From the NCBI RefSeq assembly GCF_000974485.1, contig NZ_BBOM01000009.1, forward strand, positions 310,001 to 374,000: 64,000 nt of DNA, written 5' to 3'. Below, piece by piece: positions 7,896-15,533 of the stretch; position 1 is the stretch's first letter, and each line of letters opens with the position of its first letter. A program made the position numbers and the translations under genes. Origin of the DNA: Streptomyces sp. NBRC 109706 (GTDB taxonomy: Bacteria > Actinomycetota > Actinomycetes > Streptomycetales > Streptomycetaceae). The notes under the pieces were generated by a model. It did not search any database. It saw only the letters and a list, made by a program, of their open reading frames with translations, and was not told the origin of the DNA.

Positions 7896-8260
7896 CCCGT
7901 GAGCCGATTATCAAGGCGGCGGACTGGGTCCTGACCGACGATCACGGGCCCGGGGCGCCCAGCGGGATATACGGCGTGGAGTGCATGGTCTGCGAGGCCC
8001 GCTCGCCCCTCTTCGATGACGACGCGCAGCCCGTTGCGGTCTGGACCGTTCAGCACACCGCCCAACACCCGGACCACGACCTGTTTCTCGCGCGGGCGGA
8101 GAAGCACTGGCGCGTCGTGCGCCGCCGGCACGAGGACGAGAACCCGCCGCCCCCGCAGAAGCCGGTGCTGGCGTTTCTGGACCGGGCGTTCGGGCCGGCG
8201 TTCGTCGGGTTGATGTGTCTGTTCACGGCCCTGACCGGCTATTTCATCTCCCTCAACTGA
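7892..8260 (+). CDS. DUF7848-type protein with C-terminal membrane anchor
   Basis: 122 residues beginning at GTG 7892, which overlaps the previous stop (GTGA). The N-terminal half repeats the neighbour's pattern: VECMVCEARSPLF (CxxC near residues 30-33) followed by WTVQHTAQHPDHDLFLARAEKHW. The C-terminal end, FGPAFVGLMCLFTALTGYFISL, is one hydrophobic helix, so the protein is likely tail-anchored. A proline-rich NPPPPQKP linker separates the two parts. The two DUF7848 genes probably arose by duplication. One partner is soluble and one is membrane-bound, which suggests a membrane-linked complex. Confidence 0.75.
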   Translation: MTREPIIKAADWVLTDDHGPGAPSGIYGVECMVCEARSPLFDDDAQPVAVWTVQHTAQHPDHDLFLARAEKHWRVVRRRHEDENPPPPQKPVLAFLDRAFGPAFVGLMCLFTALTGYFISLN

Positions 8261-8281
8261 GCAACAAGGACAAACAACTTC

Positions 8282-8698
8282 ATGCTCATCACCTTCATGG
8301 TCCTGGCCACCACCCGGGACGGGCACCTGCTGATGGTCCAGGGCACGGACGGCTGGACACTGCCCCACGGCACCATCCCGCCCGGCCGCTGCCCCGTCCT
8401 CACCGCACGCGAAACGCTGATGGACACCACCGGCTACGACCGAGGCGTCACCGACGCCTACGCCATCAGCCTCACCCACCACCCCCACCTATCGCTGACC
8501 TACGTCCTGGACGGCGGACACACCCCCACCATCCCCGCCGGCGCGCACAAGCACCTCCCGGCCAACGCCGGCTGGCTGCCGCTACGCGAACTCCACGAAC
8601 CACCCCCCATCGTCCGCAACGCCCTCAGCGCCGCCGCCCAACGACGTCGCGTACCCGTACTCATCAACGGCGAACGCCCCGACGCCGCCTACACCTAG
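8282..8698 (+). CDS. Nudix-like protein with degenerate Nudix box
   Basis: 138 residues with a Nudix-type beginning (MLITFMVLATTRDGHLLMVQ, then GWTLPHGTIPPGR). An active Nudix box has a Glu six residues after the first Gly and a REUXEE core. Here the region reads GTIPPGRCPVLTARETLMDT, followed by TGYD, so the first Glu is missing and the metal-binding EE has become DT. Only RE and the closing TG remain. Hydrolase activity is therefore doubtful, and it may serve as a binding domain. It lies 21 bases after the DUF7848 gene and 16 bases before a related gene. Confidence 0.7.
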   Translation: MLITFMVLATTRDGHLLMVQGTDGWTLPHGTIPPGRCPVLTARETLMDTTGYDRGVTDAYAISLTHHPHLSLTYVLDGGHTPTIPAGAHKHLPANAGWLPLRELHEPPPIVRNALSAAAQRRRVPVLINGERPDAAYT

Positions 8699-8714
8699 AA
8701 CAGAGAGCCAACAC

Positions 8715-9077
8715 ATGTCCCAGCAGATCATCGTCCTCGTCACCACCCGCAACGGGTACGTCCTCCTCGACCGCGATGAGCTGCCGCAGGCAACCGTCCC
8801 GGCCCACGGGGACCTCGCGCTCACCGGACGGCTCACCCTCGCCCGCGGGACCGGACACCTCGCCGACATCACCCGCGCCTGGACCGTCCAACCGACCGCC
8901 GAGAACGGCGAACTGTGGGTGCTGGACGGAGGAACGTTCGACACCGTCCCGGACGTCACCGAGGACACCAACCCCAACACCCGCTGGGCACCCACCACAT
9001 CGATCAACAGCGGCATCATCGGGGAAGCCCTGGACGCCGCCGACAGCGGCATCAGCATCCAACTCCCCACCACCTGA
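8715..9077 (+). CDS. Nudix-like paralogue lacking catalytic residues
   Basis: A 120-residue protein whose first 60 residues align by eye with the preceding gene: QIIVLVTTRNGYVLLDRDEL against LITFMVLATTRDGHLLMVQG, and VPAHGDLALTGRLTLARGTG against the degenerate Nudix box. No REUXEE residues remain. The second half (GELWVLDGGTFDTVP, then SINSGIIGEALDAADSGIS) is acidic and different from the neighbour. It is probably a diverged duplicate with a binding role. The TGA at 9075-9077 is followed by a 420-base stretch with two strong hairpins. Confidence 0.6.
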   Translation: MSQQIIVLVTTRNGYVLLDRDELPQATVPAHGDLALTGRLTLARGTGHLADITRAWTVQPTAENGELWVLDGGTFDTVPDVTEDTNPNTRWAPTTSINSGIIGEALDAADSGISIQLPTT

Positions 9078-9120
9078 ACGAACCCACGCGGGTGGCCGGA
9101 GAGGCTTTGGGCGGGAGCTG

Positions 9121-9230
9121 CCAGGGGGCGAGAGAGCGGGGGGCCGTAAGCTTGACCGGCGAGTCGGGCACCCGTGCCTGACCGCGTTTTCGACCGAGTG
9201 GCCCCCCGCTCTTAGAGGCTCGCCCCCTGG
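9121..9230. repeat. Long imperfect inverted repeat (structured intergenic element)
   Basis: Arm one (9121-9145, CCAGGGGGCGAG then AGAGCGGGGGGCC) is the reverse complement of arm two (9200-9212 GGCCCCCCGCTCT and 9219-9230 CTCGCCCCCTGG), apart from a 6-base TTAGAG-like bulge. Together they pair 25 bases across a 54-base loop. The loop holds a smaller GGCAC...GTGCC hairpin. It lies in non-coding DNA after the Nudix-like genes. It could be a structured RNA, a transfer or integration site, or a barrier to read-through. No known family matches by eye. Confidence 0.6.
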
Positions 9231-9305
9231 TGGCTGCCTAAAGCATCGGAGGCCACCAGCCCCAGCCACGGAACCAGCCGCAAACCGGCCCCGAACCCAG
9301 CCACA

Positions 9306-9346
9306 AACGCCTGAACGCCCCCGCGCAGCGGGGGCGTTCAGGCGTT
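9306..9346. terminator. Perfect 19-bp hairpin, probable bidirectional terminator
   Basis: The left arm at 9306-9324 and right arm at 9328-9346 pair perfectly over 19 bases with a 3-base loop (GCA). There is no T-run, as is usual for GC-rich actinomycete terminators. It separates the accessory genes from the serine hydrolase at 9496. Confidence 0.75.
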
Positions 9347-9495
9347 CAAAACACTGACGGCCGGCGGCCCACCCGGGGGTTAGCCCCACCCCGAAGTGGC
9401 GGGCGGGCCGCATGGTGGCCGGGCCGCGCCGTTTCTAACGTTGATCACGCACATTGATCTTGCGCGAGGCGGCAACGCCGAGGAGGCATCTGCTG

Positions 9496-10740
9496 ATGAG
9501 GACGGCGAGGAACGGGCGGCTGACACGGGCGTGGCTGTGGACGGCCGGTGTCGGGGTGGTGGCGACGGGGGCGGCCGTGGCGCTGTTGCCGAACGGGGCG
9601 GCGATCGGCTCGTCGGCCGGCGGGGGCGACTCGGGGCACGAGTCGCGGTTGCAAAGGGACGCGGCGCTGGTGGTCCAGGCCGGGGCCACCGGCATGACGG
9701 TGGCCGTCGAGGGCGCGGACGGCGAGCAGGAGCGGGCGCGGGCCGGGGTCGCCGAGTTGGGGACCGAGCGGCAGGTGCCGTGGAACGGGTACTACCGGAT
9801 CGGCAGTGACACCAAGACCTTCATCGCCGTGCTGATGCTTCAACTCGTCGACGAGGGACGGGTGGAGCTGTCCGACACGGTGGAGGAGTGGCTGCCGGGC
9901 GTCGTCTCGGGCGAGGGCAACGACGGCAGTCGGGTGACGGTGGCGAACCTGCTGCGGCACACCAGCGGGCTGACCAACTACACGGATCTGCTGTTCGGCG
10001 ATCCCGAACTCCTCAACCCGGAGAACTACCACGAGGAACGTTTCCTGGTGCGATCGGTCGAGGAGAAGGTGACGCTGGCGATGACCGAGCCGCCCGGCTG
10101 GCTTCCGGACGCGGATGACCCGGGGGGCGAGACCAGGTGGGCGTACTCCAACACCAACTATCTGCTGGCCGGAATGATCATCGAGGAGGCCACGGGCCAC
10201 AGTTGGGAGCGGGAGGCGCACGAGCGGATCATCGAGCCGCTGGGGCTGGACCACACCTTCTCCCCCGGCACCTCGGCATACGTTCCGGAGCCGACCGCCC
10301 ACGGCTATCTGCAGTTCCCGGGCGAGAGCGAGTTGACGGACACCACGCTCCAGAGCGAAGGCGGCGCGGACGGTGCGCTGATCAGCACGCCCGACGATAT
10401 GAACACCTTCCTACGGGCGGTGGTGGACGGCACGTTGCTGCCGCCGGAGCGGCTGGCCGAGATGCAGGAGACGGTGCCGGCCGACGATTTCGGGGAGGGC
10501 GCGGGCTATGGCCTGGGCCTGGTCTGGGCGCCGCGCTGCGGTGAGGGCGAGCCGGGGCTGTGGTTCCACGGCGGGACCTCGTTCGGCACGGTCTCCGAGG
10601 GCGCCGTCACCGAGGACGGCGAGGCGGCGGCGAGCGCCGCCGTGTTCACCCTGCGCTTCGAGGACCAGGAGCAGCAGGAGGCCCAGGACGAGGCGACCCG
10701 GGCGATGATCGACAACGCCCTCTGTGCCGACGGGCGTTGA
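9496..10740 (+). CDS. Secreted beta-lactamase/D-Ala-D-Ala carboxypeptidase-like serine hydrolase
   Basis: 414 residues with an N-terminal signal anchor (AWLWTAGVGVVATGAAVALL) and the three motifs of class C-type penicillin-recognising enzymes: SDTK (SxxK, in RIGSDTKTF, about residue 100), YSN (WAYSNTNYL, about residue 220) and HGGTS (about residue 360). The family includes D-alanyl-D-alanine carboxypeptidases, esterases and beta-lactamases, and the substrate is uncertain. I chose ATG 9496 because AGGAGG lies nine bases upstream. An in-frame TTG at 9454 lacks such a site. It acts outside the membrane and is monocistronic. Confidence 0.9.
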   Translation: MRTARNGRLTRAWLWTAGVGVVATGAAVALLPNGAAIGSSAGGGDSGHESRLQRDAALVVQAGATGMTVAVEGADGEQERARAGVAELGTERQVPWNGYYRIGSDTKTFIAVLMLQLVDEGRVELSDTVEEWLPGVVSGEGNDGSRVTVANLLRHTSGLTNYTDLLFGDPELLNPENYHEERFLVRSVEEKVTLAMTEPPGWLPDADDPGGETRWAYSNTNYLLAGMIIEEATGHSWEREAHERIIEPLGLDHTFSPGTSAYVPEPTAHGYLQFPGESELTDTTLQSEGGADGALISTPDDMNTFLRAVVDGTLLPPERLAEMQETVPADDFGEGAGYGLGLVWAPRCGEGEPGLWFHGGTSFGTVSEGAVTEDGEAAASAAVFTLRFEDQEQQEAQDEATRAMIDNALCADGR

Positions 10741-10887
10741 CAGGACCGTAGCGGTACACCGTCCCCCTGGGGCAAGCCAACGGCAGGGGAGCCGGGTGCG
10801 GCCGGTGGCAAGGCGACACCGACCACTTACGCTGCGTCAGGTTTGCGGTAGGGTCTCCGCCAGTGACCACTGACTCCTGGGGGAGTC

Positions 10888-11088
10888 ATGGACGTTGCGG
10901 GACCGGTTTTCTTACTACTGGCGGTGCTCTACTTCGTGCCCACGATCATCGCTTTCGCGCGCGGCGTGCGTAACGCGGGATCCGTGCTGGTCGTCAACCT
11001 CTTTCTGGGGTGGACGTTGGTGGGTTGGGTGGTGGCCCTGGCGATGGCCGCGCGCTCGACCGACCGGGGCAGCCCGTATCCGCGCTGA
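10888..11088 (+). CDS. Superinfection immunity-like small membrane protein
   Basis: 66 residues with two hydrophobic helices (FLLLAVLYFVPTIIAFARG and VVNLFLGWTLVGWVVALAMA) joined by a short polar turn, and a charged tail. The helix pair with LGWTLVGWVVAL is the hallmark of the T4 Imm-like superinfection immunity family (PF14373). Phage Imm blocks DNA entry by a second phage. Bacterial members are widespread and mostly untested, so a defence role here is only possible. The ATG at 10888 follows GGGGGAG. Confidence 0.82.
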   Translation: MDVAGPVFLLLAVLYFVPTIIAFARGVRNAGSVLVVNLFLGWTLVGWVVALAMAARSTDRGSPYPR

Positions 11089-11117
11089 GCGAGGCATCCG
11101 GTCCACGAAAGCGAGAA

Positions 11118-11148
11118 CGGTCCCGCCCCGTCGAGCGGGGCGGGACCG
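11118..11148. terminator. Hairpin between convergent genes
   Basis: The arms 11118-11130 and 11136-11148 pair perfectly over 13 GC-rich bases with a 5-base loop. It sits between the Imm-like gene and the convergent dehydrogenase and can serve both. Confidence 0.8.
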
Positions 11149-11187
11149 GCGTGCGCCGTCAGGCGGCCATACCGTTGGGTGGCGCCG

Positions 11188-12333
11188 TCAGGCGGCGACG
11201 AGTTCGGGTTTGAGGAGGACCTTGGTCCAGCCCTCGGCCCGCTTGTCGAAGCGGTCGTAGGCCTCGGGCGCCTGGGCCAGCGGCAGTCGGTGGGAGACCA
11301 CGAAGCTGGGGGTGGCGCGGCCGGCGATGATCAGATCGCGCAACTGCCGGTTGTACGCCTTGACGTTGGCCTGGCCGGTGCCCATCCGCAGGCCCTTCTC
11401 GAAGAACTTGCCGACCTTGACGAGAAGTTGACCGTGCTTGGCGCTCTCGCTCGGGCCGCCGGGGTCCTCGGGGACATAGAGGCCGACGACGCCGAGGGCG
11501 CCGGTCGGGCGGACCGCTTCGATCAGGGTGTTGAGCACGATGGCCGGCTGCTCCTCGCCCTCCTTGACGGTCGCCTGGTAGCCGACGGCGTCGATGCCCT
11601 TGTCGGTGCCGTCGCCGCCCGTCTGGTCCTTGATCTGGCTGGCGGCATCGGCCTTGGAGTAGTCGATGGGAATGGCCCCGATGCGCTCGGCCAGGGCCAG
11701 CCGGTCCGGCTGCTTGTCCACCACGAAGACCTTGCTGGCCCCGCGCAGCAGCGCCGAGTAGGCCGCCATCAGGCCGACCGGGCCGGCGCCGAAGACGCAG
11801 ACGGTCTCGCCGGGGCTGACACCGGCCAGCTCGGTGGCGTGGTAGCCGGTGGGAAAGATATCGGCCAGCAGCGCGAAATCGTCCTCGTGCTCCTCGCCCG
11901 GGGGCAGCGTCAGGCAGTTGAAGTCGGCGAAGGGCACACGCAGGTACTCGGCCTGGCCGCCCCGGTAGGGGCCCATGGAGACATAGCCGTAGGCGCCGCC
12001 GGCGAAGCCCTCGTTGACCGTGAGACAGAATCCGGTCTTGCCGGCGAGGCAGTTCCGGCAGAAGCCGCAACCGACGTTGAACGGGAGGACCACCCGGTCC
12101 CCCTTCTTGATCCTGGCCACGCCGGGTCCGACCTCCTGGACGACGCCCATGTTCTCGTGGCCGAAGACGATGCCCGGCTCGGCGCCGGTTCTGCCCTCGT
12201 ACATATGCAGATCGGATCCGCAGATGGCACTGGTGGTGACCCGGATGACCACGTCGTTCGGATCCTCGATCCGGGCGTCGGGTACGTCCTCCACGGTCAC
12301 GGAGTAGGGCTCCTGGTACACGACCGCCTTCAC
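11188..12333 (-). CDS. fdhA: Glutathione-independent formaldehyde dehydrogenase-like zinc enzyme
   Basis: 381 residues of the zinc medium-chain dehydrogenase family. Catalytic zinc ligands are visible in ICGSDLHMYEG (Cys about 37) and FGHENMG (His/Glu about 58). A four-cysteine structural-zinc-like cluster follows (VGCGFCRNCLAGKTGFC), and the NAD site is VFGAGPVGLMAA. The insertions FAGGAYGYVSMGPYRGGQAE and ESAKHGQL are typical of the glutathione-independent formaldehyde dehydrogenase branch, which oxidises formaldehyde to formate with tightly bound NAD. GTG 12333 follows GGAGGTAACT. The longer ATG start at 12405 lacks that site. Confidence 0.88.
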   Translation of the reverse strand: MKAVVYQEPYSVTVEDVPDARIEDPNDVVIRVTTSAICGSDLHMYEGRTGAEPGIVFGHENMGVVQEVGPGVARIKKGDRVVLPFNVGCGFCRNCLAGKTGFCLTVNEGFAGGAYGYVSMGPYRGGQAEYLRVPFADFNCLTLPPGEEHEDDFALLADIFPTGYHATELAGVSPGETVCVFGAGPVGLMAAYSALLRGASKVFVVDKQPDRLALAERIGAIPIDYSKADAASQIKDQTGGDGTDKGIDAVGYQATVKEGEEQPAIVLNTLIEAVRPTGALGVVGLYVPEDPGGPSESAKHGQLLVKVGKFFEKGLRMGTGQANVKAYNRQLRDLIIAGRATPSFVVSHRLPLAQAPEAYDRFDKRAEGWTKVLLKPELVAA

Positions 12334-12451
12334 AGTTACCTCCAGGCACGCACGTTCTTGCTCCTTTTGGGGCACTTTGCTCCACGGTAGTGGCGCCCGG
12401 CCCACCCGGCGACCGGGGCGACCCGCCGCCCGCCCGCACTACCGTTGCGCC

Positions 12452-12973
12452 ATGGACATCGCGATACGACCGATGACTGAGGGTGACGCGGCGGCCGTCG
12501 CCGAACTGCGGGTGGCGGGCTGGCGGACGGCGTATCGGGGGCTGATGCCGGCGGAGTTCCTGGACGGGCTGAGCCCCGGGCGGTTCGTCCGCTGGCTGGA
12601 TACGCGTCCCTCGCTGGACGGGCATCTGGTCGCCCACCGGGCGGACGGCGAGCTGGCCGGCTGGGCGTCTTCCGGTCCCTACCGGGCGGACGACGCCTCG
12701 GGGACGGACGGGGACGGCGACGGGGAGTTGTACGCCCTCTATGTCCGGCCCGACGCCTGGGGCGTCGGCGTCGGCCGGGCGCTGCTGGCGGCCTCGCGCG
12801 ACTGGCTGGCCGCCCGGGAGTACGCGCGGCTGCGGCTGTGGGTGGTGGTCGGCAACGAGCGCGCCCAGCGGTTCTACACCGCGGCCGGGCTGCCGCCGGA
12901 CGGCCGGCGCCGCGAGGAGCGGATCGGCACGGCACTGGTGGCCGAGGAACGACGCACCGGCCCGCTGCCCTGA
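12452..12973 (+). CDS. GNAT family N-acetyltransferase
   Basis: 173 residues. The start IAIRPMTEGDAAAVAELRVAGW is the usual GNAT strand-helix. LYALYVRPDAWGVGVGRALL contains the acetyl-CoA pyrophosphate loop (Q/RxxGxG/A type, WGVGVG). RLWVVVGNERAQRFYTAAG is the C-terminal motif B, where Tyr is the usual general acid. It should transfer acetyl from acetyl-CoA to an amine, but the substrate is unknown. It is divergent from the formaldehyde dehydrogenase, with 118 bases between the start codons. Confidence 0.88.
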   Translation: MDIAIRPMTEGDAAAVAELRVAGWRTAYRGLMPAEFLDGLSPGRFVRWLDTRPSLDGHLVAHRADGELAGWASSGPYRADDASGTDGDGDGELYALYVRPDAWGVGVGRALLAASRDWLAAREYARLRLWVVVGNERAQRFYTAAGLPPDGRRREERIGTALVAEERRTGPLP

Positions 12974-13042
12974 GGCGGCTCGGGCGCCGGAACAGGGGGT
13001 ATCCGGGAGCGTGGGACGCCGCGTATGGAGTACGTTCCCTGC

Positions 13043-13801
13043 ATGGCTCGTCCCGTGAAGTCGGCTCGCACCCAGCAGTCCTCCCAGCGCCGCAAGGTCC
13101 GCCGCGAACTCGCGGCGGCGGCCCTGGAGTTGTTCGCCACCAAGGGGTACGAGGCCACCACGGTCGACGAGATCTCCGCCACCGCCGGCGTCGCCAGACG
13201 GACGTTCTTCCGCCACTTCCGGTCCAAGGAGGAGGCGATCTTCCCCGACCACGACGACACCCTGGAGCGCGTCCAGTCGGTGCTGTTGGGGGCGCCGGCG
13301 CAGGAGAACCCGATCGACACGATCTGCCGGGGGATCAAGGAGGTGATGCGGATGTACACCGCCTCGCCCGCCCTCTCGGTGGCCCGCTACCGACTGACCC
13401 GCGAGGTGCCGGCCCTGCGGGAACGCGAGATCGCCTCCGTCTCCCGCTACGAACGGCTCTTCACCCGCTATCTGTTGGCGGAGTTCGACGAGCACTCGCA
13501 TCTCGGCGACGAGCCCTTGCTGGCCGAGGTGGCCGCCTCGGCGGTGGTCACGGCGCACAACCATGTGCTGCGCCGCTGGCTGCGCAGGGAGGGGCAGGGG
13601 GATGTGGAGGCGGCGCTCGACCACGCGTTCACCATTGTGCGGCGCGCCTTCGGCGATCTGCCGTCGGGCGCGGCTCAGCCGAGCCGGCCGCCGGTCATGT
13701 CGACGCGGGAGGGCGAGGTGCTGGTGACGGTCGCCAGGACGGACGCGCCGCTGCCCGAGGTGATGAAGGCGATCGAACAGGCGCTGCACCAGCGGCGGTG
13801 A
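13043..13801 (+). CDS. TetR family transcriptional regulator
   Basis: 252 residues. The N-terminal TetR helix-turn-helix is clear: RRELAAAALELFATKGYEAT, then VDEISATAGVARRTFFRHFRSKE (residues about 20-70). The ligand-binding C-terminal domain follows, with an extra tail after residue 205. The TFFRHF variant is common in actinobacterial TetR proteins controlling acyl-CoA metabolism. The next gene, 110 bases on, encodes a CoA-ester lyase. In many streptomycetes, as I recall, a related TetR gene flanks the ethylmalonyl-CoA genes. It probably controls the lyase or its own gene. Confidence 0.88.
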   Translation: MARPVKSARTQQSSQRRKVRRELAAAALELFATKGYEATTVDEISATAGVARRTFFRHFRSKEEAIFPDHDDTLERVQSVLLGAPAQENPIDTICRGIKEVMRMYTASPALSVARYRLTREVPALREREIASVSRYERLFTRYLLAEFDEHSHLGDEPLLAEVAASAVVTAHNHVLRRWLRREGQGDVEAALDHAFTIVRRAFGDLPSGAAQPSRPPVMSTREGEVLVTVARTDAPLPEVMKAIEQALHQRR

Positions 13802-13910
13802 TCGGCGCTGTCAGTGCCACGTCGTATCGTCGACGACGTCCCCGTAGACGTCCGTCGGTCCGTCGCCGCCGCCGGCCGTCGATGTCCGCCGGCTTTCGAA
13901 AGGCCCCTCG

Positions 13911-14879
13911 ATGACCGCCGTTCCGTCGCCCGTGCTCCGGCCCCGCCGTTCCTGTCTCGCGGTGCCCGGCAGCAACCCGCGCTTCCTGGAGAAGGCCCAG
14001 GGTCTGCCGGCGGACATGGTCTTCCTCGATCTGGAGGACGCCTGCGCGCCTTCGGCCAAGGAGGCGGCCAGGGGGTTGGTGGTGGCCGCGCTCAACGAGG
14101 GCGACTGGGGCGGCAAGACGCGCGCGGTGCGGGTCAACGACTGGACCACGCACTGGACATACCGCGATGTGATCACGGTCGTCGAGGGCGCGGGCGCCCG
14201 GTTGGACTGCCTGATGCTGCCCAAGGTGCAGGACGCCGAGCAGATCGTCGCCCTCGATCTGCTGCTCACCCAGATCGAGCGCACGATGGGCCTCGATGTC
14301 GGCCGCATCGGCATCGAGGCCCAGGTGGAGAACGCCAGGGGCCTGCTGAACGTGGAGGCCATCGCGGCGGCCTCGCCCCGCCTGGAGACGCTGATCTTCG
14401 GGCCCGCCGACTTCATGGCGTCGATCGCGATGCGCACCCTGGTGGTGGGCGAGCAGCCGCCCGGCTATCCGGCGGACGCCTACCACCACATCCTGATGCG
14501 CATCCTGCTTGCCGCCCGCGCGCACGGCCTGCAGGCCATCGACGGGCCCTATCTCCAGATCCGTGATCCGGACGGCTTCCGCGAGGTGGCCGGCCGCTCC
14601 GCCGCGCTCGGCTTCGACGGGAAATGGGTGCTGCACCCCGACCAGATCCAGGCGGCCAACGAGATCTACGCACCGTCCCAGTCCGACTACGACCAGGCCG
14701 AACTGATCCTGGACGCCTATGCGCATGCGCTGTCGGCGGCGGGCGGCGCCCGGGGCGCGGTGATGCTGGGCGAGGAGATGATCGACGAGGCCAGTCGGAA
14801 GATGGCGCTGGTGGTCGCCGCCCAGGGCCGGGCCGCCGGCCTGACGCGTACATCGGCCTTCACACCACCGGAGCGCTGA
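13911..14879 (+). CDS. CitE-like CoA ester lyase (malyl-/beta-methylmalyl-CoA lyase type)
   Basis: 322 residues of the HpcH/HpaI-CitE TIM-barrel family. SCLAVPGSNPRFLEKAQGL opens the barrel and DMVFLDLEDACAPSAKE carries the acidic metal-site segment. GIEAQVENARGLLN supplies the catalytic Glu region, and FGPADFMASI the second metal Asp. KWVLHPDQIQAANEIY is the CoA-binding C-terminus. These features fit the L-malyl/beta-methylmalyl-CoA lyase or citramalyl-CoA lyase branch. Such genes usually stand with crotonyl-CoA reductase and ethylmalonyl-CoA mutase genes, which are missing here. ATG 13911 has a weak GAAAGG box. Confidence 0.85.
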   Translation: MTAVPSPVLRPRRSCLAVPGSNPRFLEKAQGLPADMVFLDLEDACAPSAKEAARGLVVAALNEGDWGGKTRAVRVNDWTTHWTYRDVITVVEGAGARLDCLMLPKVQDAEQIVALDLLLTQIERTMGLDVGRIGIEAQVENARGLLNVEAIAAASPRLETLIFGPADFMASIAMRTLVVGEQPPGYPADAYHHILMRILLAARAHGLQAIDGPYLQIRDPDGFREVAGRSAALGFDGKWVLHPDQIQAANEIYAPSQSDYDQAELILDAYAHALSAAGGARGAVMLGEEMIDEASRKMALVVAAQGRAAGLTRTSAFTPPER

Positions 14880-15444
14880 CGGGGCGGTGCCGGCGGCTCG
14901 GAGGTGCGGGTGCGGATGCCCACGCATTTCGGCCATCCGGGCACAGTGCGGGCCATCCACACCCGCGCGCCCGGATTTTTACCAGATCATGAACCACGCC
15001 GAACGGGGCCCGTTCGGAAACCACCCGCGACCGTTCCGCGACCCTCCGTGCCACCGCCGCCGGCCCCCGCTCCCCCGCAGCCCGGCACTCCGTCCGCACG
15101 GCCCGGGCACCGACCCCGTGCCGCCGGAGCGGACAACCCGGGCGCTACCAGCGCGAAGAGCCCGAAGGGCGCCGCCCAGGACGCGCCGGAACGTCCGAAA
15201 CACGCCAGGGCCACGCGCCCCCGCCGGCACGGAAACCGCCACCGACCCGCCGGCACTGGGCGACCGGACCGCCACGGAGCGAAACGGTCATGTGACCGAT
15301 CCATGAGGGAACCGTCAACAATCGGAAGATGATCTTCAGCCAACACCTCCCGGACGCGCCCCGTCCACTGAGCGGATTGTCCTTTTCACACCCTGGTCAG
15401 CGCCCGTTCCACGACCGCCGAATGACGTCGATGAGCCCGCTGGC
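14880..15444. other. 565-base non-coding stretch upstream of psd
   Basis: No frame here shows a recognisable protein or a normal ribosome site. The DNA from 14,990 to 15,300 is extremely C-rich on the plus strand. I see no remnant of the MaoC-like or acyl-CoA dehydrogenase genes that would be expected if ethylmalonyl-CoA genes had been eroded here. A perfect 13-base palindrome at 15325-15337 is the only ordered feature. Confidence 0.5.
15325..15337. promoter_or_regulatory. Perfect palindrome GAAGAT-G-ATCTTC
   Basis: A 13-base symmetric site in the long spacer before psd, about 110 bases upstream of the likely -35. It is AT-richer than its surroundings, which suits an operator, but no regulator can be assigned. 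Confidence 0.35.
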
Positions 15445-15473
15445 TTGCCGAGTTACCGCCGGGGACCTATAGC
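15445..15473 (+). promoter_or_regulatory. Candidate principal-sigma promoter of psd-pssA
   Basis: TTGCCG (15445-15450) and TATAGC (15468-15473) are spaced by 17 bases, close to the consensus for the housekeeping sigma factor. They lie 60 bases upstream of the psd start. Confidence 0.5.
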
Positions 15474-15533
15474 ATCGGTAGTAAGCCGCTTCGCTGTGGA
15501 CGGGTGCGGCACTCACCGCTACGAAGGTCTCTC

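Noticed and set aside
1..9400. Integrated phage or conjugative element
   Set aside because: No integrase, excisionase, replication, transfer or structural gene and no flanking direct repeat could be found, so I describe it only as an accessory region.
11159..13789. Open frame of 876 codons on the minus strand
   Set aside because: It runs antisense or out of frame through the dehydrogenase, GNAT and TetR genes. Its product is low-complexity Arg/Gly/Pro text with no family likeness, as expected from GC-rich codon bias.
14987..15346. 119-codon minus-strand frame in the psd spacer
   Set aside because: It is Gly/Arg-rich with no family likeness and no ribosome site. I kept the stretch as non-coding.
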